A stretch of 64,000 nt of DNA from Strix aluco (taxonomy: Eukaryota; Chordata; Aves; Strigiformes; Strigidae), in assembly GCF_031877795.1 (NCBI RefSeq), contig NC_133935.1, positions 77,828,303 to 77,892,302 on the forward strand. The letters are read 5' to 3'. This document shows positions 60,940-64,000 of this stretch, piece by piece. Numbering within the stretch: the first letter of the stretch is position 1; the number at the start of each line of letters is the position of its first letter. Position numbers and translations under genes: made by a program. The notes beneath the pieces are model-generated. The model ran no database searches. It saw nothing but the letters and a program-made list of their open reading frames with translations, and was not told where the DNA came from.

Positions 60940-63900
60940 CTACCAAAAGAGTTAAGACACTCATCTGAAACCATATGACATGGAGTTTCATTAAAAGGCT
61001 AAAAGAAAATTCTGAGTTGTGAAGATGCTACAGCCACAAAAATTGGGCCATTTCTATTAGACATACTGTCTAATTCCAGATTACATCAAGTACTTACTGT
61101 TAAATAGATTGCTCTCACACTGGTGACTTCACTTAAACTTTTCCTTCATTGTATCCTAAAAACCTATCTTTGTGTCATAGGAATAAGCAAGGTGATAAGG
61201 GTACAGGTCCCAACTTTGTAAAGTCCCTATGTTAAATTTGGAAATTAACCTATTTTTAAAACATGTTTTCATTCAAACACTTTTTATCTCAGGTGATGCA
61301 ATGAAACAACACTTAATTCTTAGTTATACTTACTCTTACATGCTACAAAAATGGAGATAAGTCAACTACAACATAAATATATTTAAATCAGTTAAGGCCC
61401 AGCCTTTCAAAGAACCTTATTTTCCATCTGAAAATGGGTACAGGGAAATAAACTGATTTTGAATTAGTAGCTCAGATGTATATGTAATTTTTAAATATCT
61501 TTGAAAAGATGGTTTGAAGACAGTGCTTCTCAAGCATTTTTTCCAGTACCACTGTGCAAGAGAAAGTTCTAGGAATGGTCAACAGAAGTAAGCACGCACG
61601 TTAAAACAGATTTTACCTATGGAAAATAGAACAGGGCTAAATTGGAGCTGAATAATGTGAAGGGAAAATCTGGGTCTTGGTGTTCAATGTCACACACTAA
61701 ATCAGTGTTGATAAATCACTTGTTCTGGGACTAGAACCTGCAGCTCTGAATTCTGCCAAGCCTTGTTGAGGAGACCAAAAACTCCTTCTGGGGAAAAATA
61801 AAAAACAAAAACAAACCCTCAACTTTTCTTCAGTTTTGCTCCATAGAGACCCATGACATGCCCTGTGCTTCACCCTAGGTCCCAGATTTCAGAAAACTCA
61901 TATTGACCTTTTTTTTAAAAAAAACACTGCAATTCAGTCTGTTTTCACAAAACAGATAACAGGGACATGTGTCTGAGTATGGAAAAGCTTCATAAGCTTT
62001 AGCAAAAAGGCTTTTCCATAAAATCCACTGAAGCCTGAATGTGTGCGCATGCTATGCACAGAGCCAGCAGCTCCGATTTACCAGTGGGAAGCACTGTCTC
62101 ATACCATCTTAATACATCAATTTAATTCTCACTAGATAGATTTACATGGCTTAGTTAGGTAAACCTGTTAAACTGCATTAAATGCCATAGACTCACCTTC
62201 CCTACTCACATGCACAATGACATAGTATGGTATGTAATATAAGTTAGGGTACTGTTTTAAAAATATTTCTTTGGGTGGAAGTAATGACAAAACCCTACTA
62301 ATTAATGTAAGGATGAAATTTGGAGGGACTTGCTGCACCCACATTTTCCTAGAAATTAAGTTGATATCCTATCTGAATACAAATATCTAAATATGTCTCT
62401 CAGAGTGATATTTATCTCTGTTACTGTAGACTCCTAATATTTTACTGGATGCAATTTTTGTTTAGGATCCCCTTGTACCACATGCACCTTTACAAAGTGA
62501 GCCTTACTTATACAAAGCAGATGTTGAAGACAAGTATGCTGAATTACTTTTACTATCCCCTTAGTAACAACAGAGGCAATTGTCTAACTTTCTGGCTAAC
62601 TTCTAACAGGTTAAAGTTGGATGGGGTGAGTCAAAATATAACAGTCATTAAACTTCTAGTATATAGATTATTTCATTTTGAGGATTTTACTAGTTATGTC
62701 TTTTGAAAAGCATTTTTATCTGAGATAATTTCCATAGCCCCTGTTTCCTTTGATCAGCACTGTTTACTTATTCAGGAGACTATTTTTAAAGTAACTTAAT
62801 TATTAGAAAAAAGAAAGAAAAAACTAAATTTTGGTGTGGATTCCAAAATGAAATATAACAATAATTTGATAACATTTTGACATAACTACTTACTAAACCA
62901 TAGGGTATGCTACAATATCACTAAATGTATCCTCAATATTTGCTCATATGACTAGTGAATATTATAATAGAATTTTCATCTATTAACTGGTTTAATCATT
63001 TGAAGTGAATGCTTTCATTTCCATGATTGAGTCAAGGGACTCAAGTAACATTTCAGTGAACAATATGTCAATGAATAAGATCACTTTATTAAAAACAACA
63101 ACAAACACCAACTCATGCACACAAAAATAAACTTTTGTGAGAAGACCTCATATCTAAGTGCACATTCCTTCAGTTACACAGTCTACCGGAGAGATTCTTA
63201 TTGAATTGATCAGTGATCCCTGATAGGAACATGTTAAAAAGACTTGGGGAATGCAAGACAAAAATATGTATTCCAACTATTTATAAATTATTAATAATGC
63301 TAACCAGACTTGTATGCATAAACAAATCCAAACATTGAATTTTTCATGAGAACAAGACTTTAATGCATTACTGATGGTTCATTCAAAATCATAACTTCTT
63401 TTTTATTCTAAATGGAGTTTACGGTCCAATTTCAAAATGTGAATACCTTCCCAAAGCCCAGTGCTCACCACTGCAGCAGCTGCATGAATCTGTGGTCTTA
63501 AACAACTCAATCCCAAGAGAGATCTCTTTAACCATTTTGTGAACCAGCAATAGAACTTTACTTTTATTCTGGTTGTTGGCTATTTTGGTTCTCGGCTCCT
63601 TTTCTTTACTGGTTATATAAACTGGCAAGAAAGCAGACTGAAGATTTCATTACAAGATTTTGAAGCCTATTTGAGACTTACTTTGGCTAACATGCTCAAG
63701 TGAAAAAACCATAAATTCAAAATATTTGGAGTGTATTAAAGAGAACTGGGAGTTATTTGCTGCTAGAACAGAATGCTGAGAGGAATTGTGGAGAACATTG
63801 GATGTATAATGCCCTGCAAACTTTCTTAAATAAACCCAGAAAACTACAAACTAATTTTACAGTCTTTACCTTGGGTAGAAAATCACAACACTAGATGTAT

Positions 63901-64000
63901 TTCTACTAAAAAAAAAAAAAAAATCAGTGAAGATAAAAACTAAAACCACATGATTTGGGCATGAAAGCTGTCATTTTGACTGATTTGTCATTTATGAGTA
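60940..64000 (-). other. Start of the upstream intron, no exon seen
   Basis: The family sequence preceding exon 1 (an NEFIDRK-like stretch in mammals) was looked for on the minus strand and not found, so the preceding exon lies outside. It contains an 11-bp inverted repeat at 61978-62020 but no recognisable repeat family. Confidence 0.6.

Noticed and set aside
63419..63628. Candidate upstream CACNA2D1 exon in the minus open frame
   Set aside because: The translation has no match to the alpha-2/delta sequence expected before exon 1 and lacks suitable splice sites in phase.

Overview
This is a window of a bird nuclear genome. The evidence is the CR1 retrotransposons, one of which ends in the typical avian 3' octamer repeat (ATTCTGTG-like) near 21.69-21.71 kb, together with solo retroviral LTRs, AT-rich non-coding DNA and a multi-exon vertebrate gene with GT-AG introns. 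None of the six-frame open frames in the unique sequence looks like a free-standing gene.

The right half (about 28.6-60.9 kb, minus strand) is the 3' part of one gene. I read fourteen coding exons that join in frame, with consistent splice phases, into 409 C-terminal residues of a voltage-gated calcium channel alpha-2/delta subunit, best matched by alpha-2/delta-1 (CACNA2D1). The exons cover the end of the extracellular alpha-2 chain, the proteolytic alpha-2/delta processing site, the whole delta peptide and the hydrophobic C-terminal GPI/membrane tail. The terminal exon runs on into a probable 3' UTR of about 4.5 kb, ending near 28.58 kb. The gene's 5' exons lie beyond the right edge. Parts of the delta peptide are more diverged than I would expect of an alpha-2/delta-1 orthologue, so a close paralogue remains possible.

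The left part (1-28.5 kb) is intergenic DNA downstream of that gene. It holds a 738-bp solo LTR with 4-bp target duplications (13.2-13.9 kb), a 5'-truncated CR1 with an uninterrupted 482-codon reverse transcriptase frame but a substituted catalytic aspartate (20.2-21.7 kb), an 18-bp perfect hairpin near 11.78 kb, and simple repeats.

The introns carry a layered repeat history. There is an old, decayed CR1/L3-like LINE with a C-rich tract that is a strong G-quadruplex candidate in the pre-mRNA (34.6-36.0 kb). A sense-oriented CR1 fragment lies just downstream of one exon (44.4-45.0 kb). An antisense CR1 (50.2-53.8 kb) is split by a 975-bp solo LTR with 5-bp target duplications. No bacterial-type systems, CRISPR arrays or RNA genes were found. 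The most interesting coding-level points are the AG-AG tandem acceptor that decides between a GPI-tailed and a tail-less C-terminus, and the diverged delta cysteine motif.
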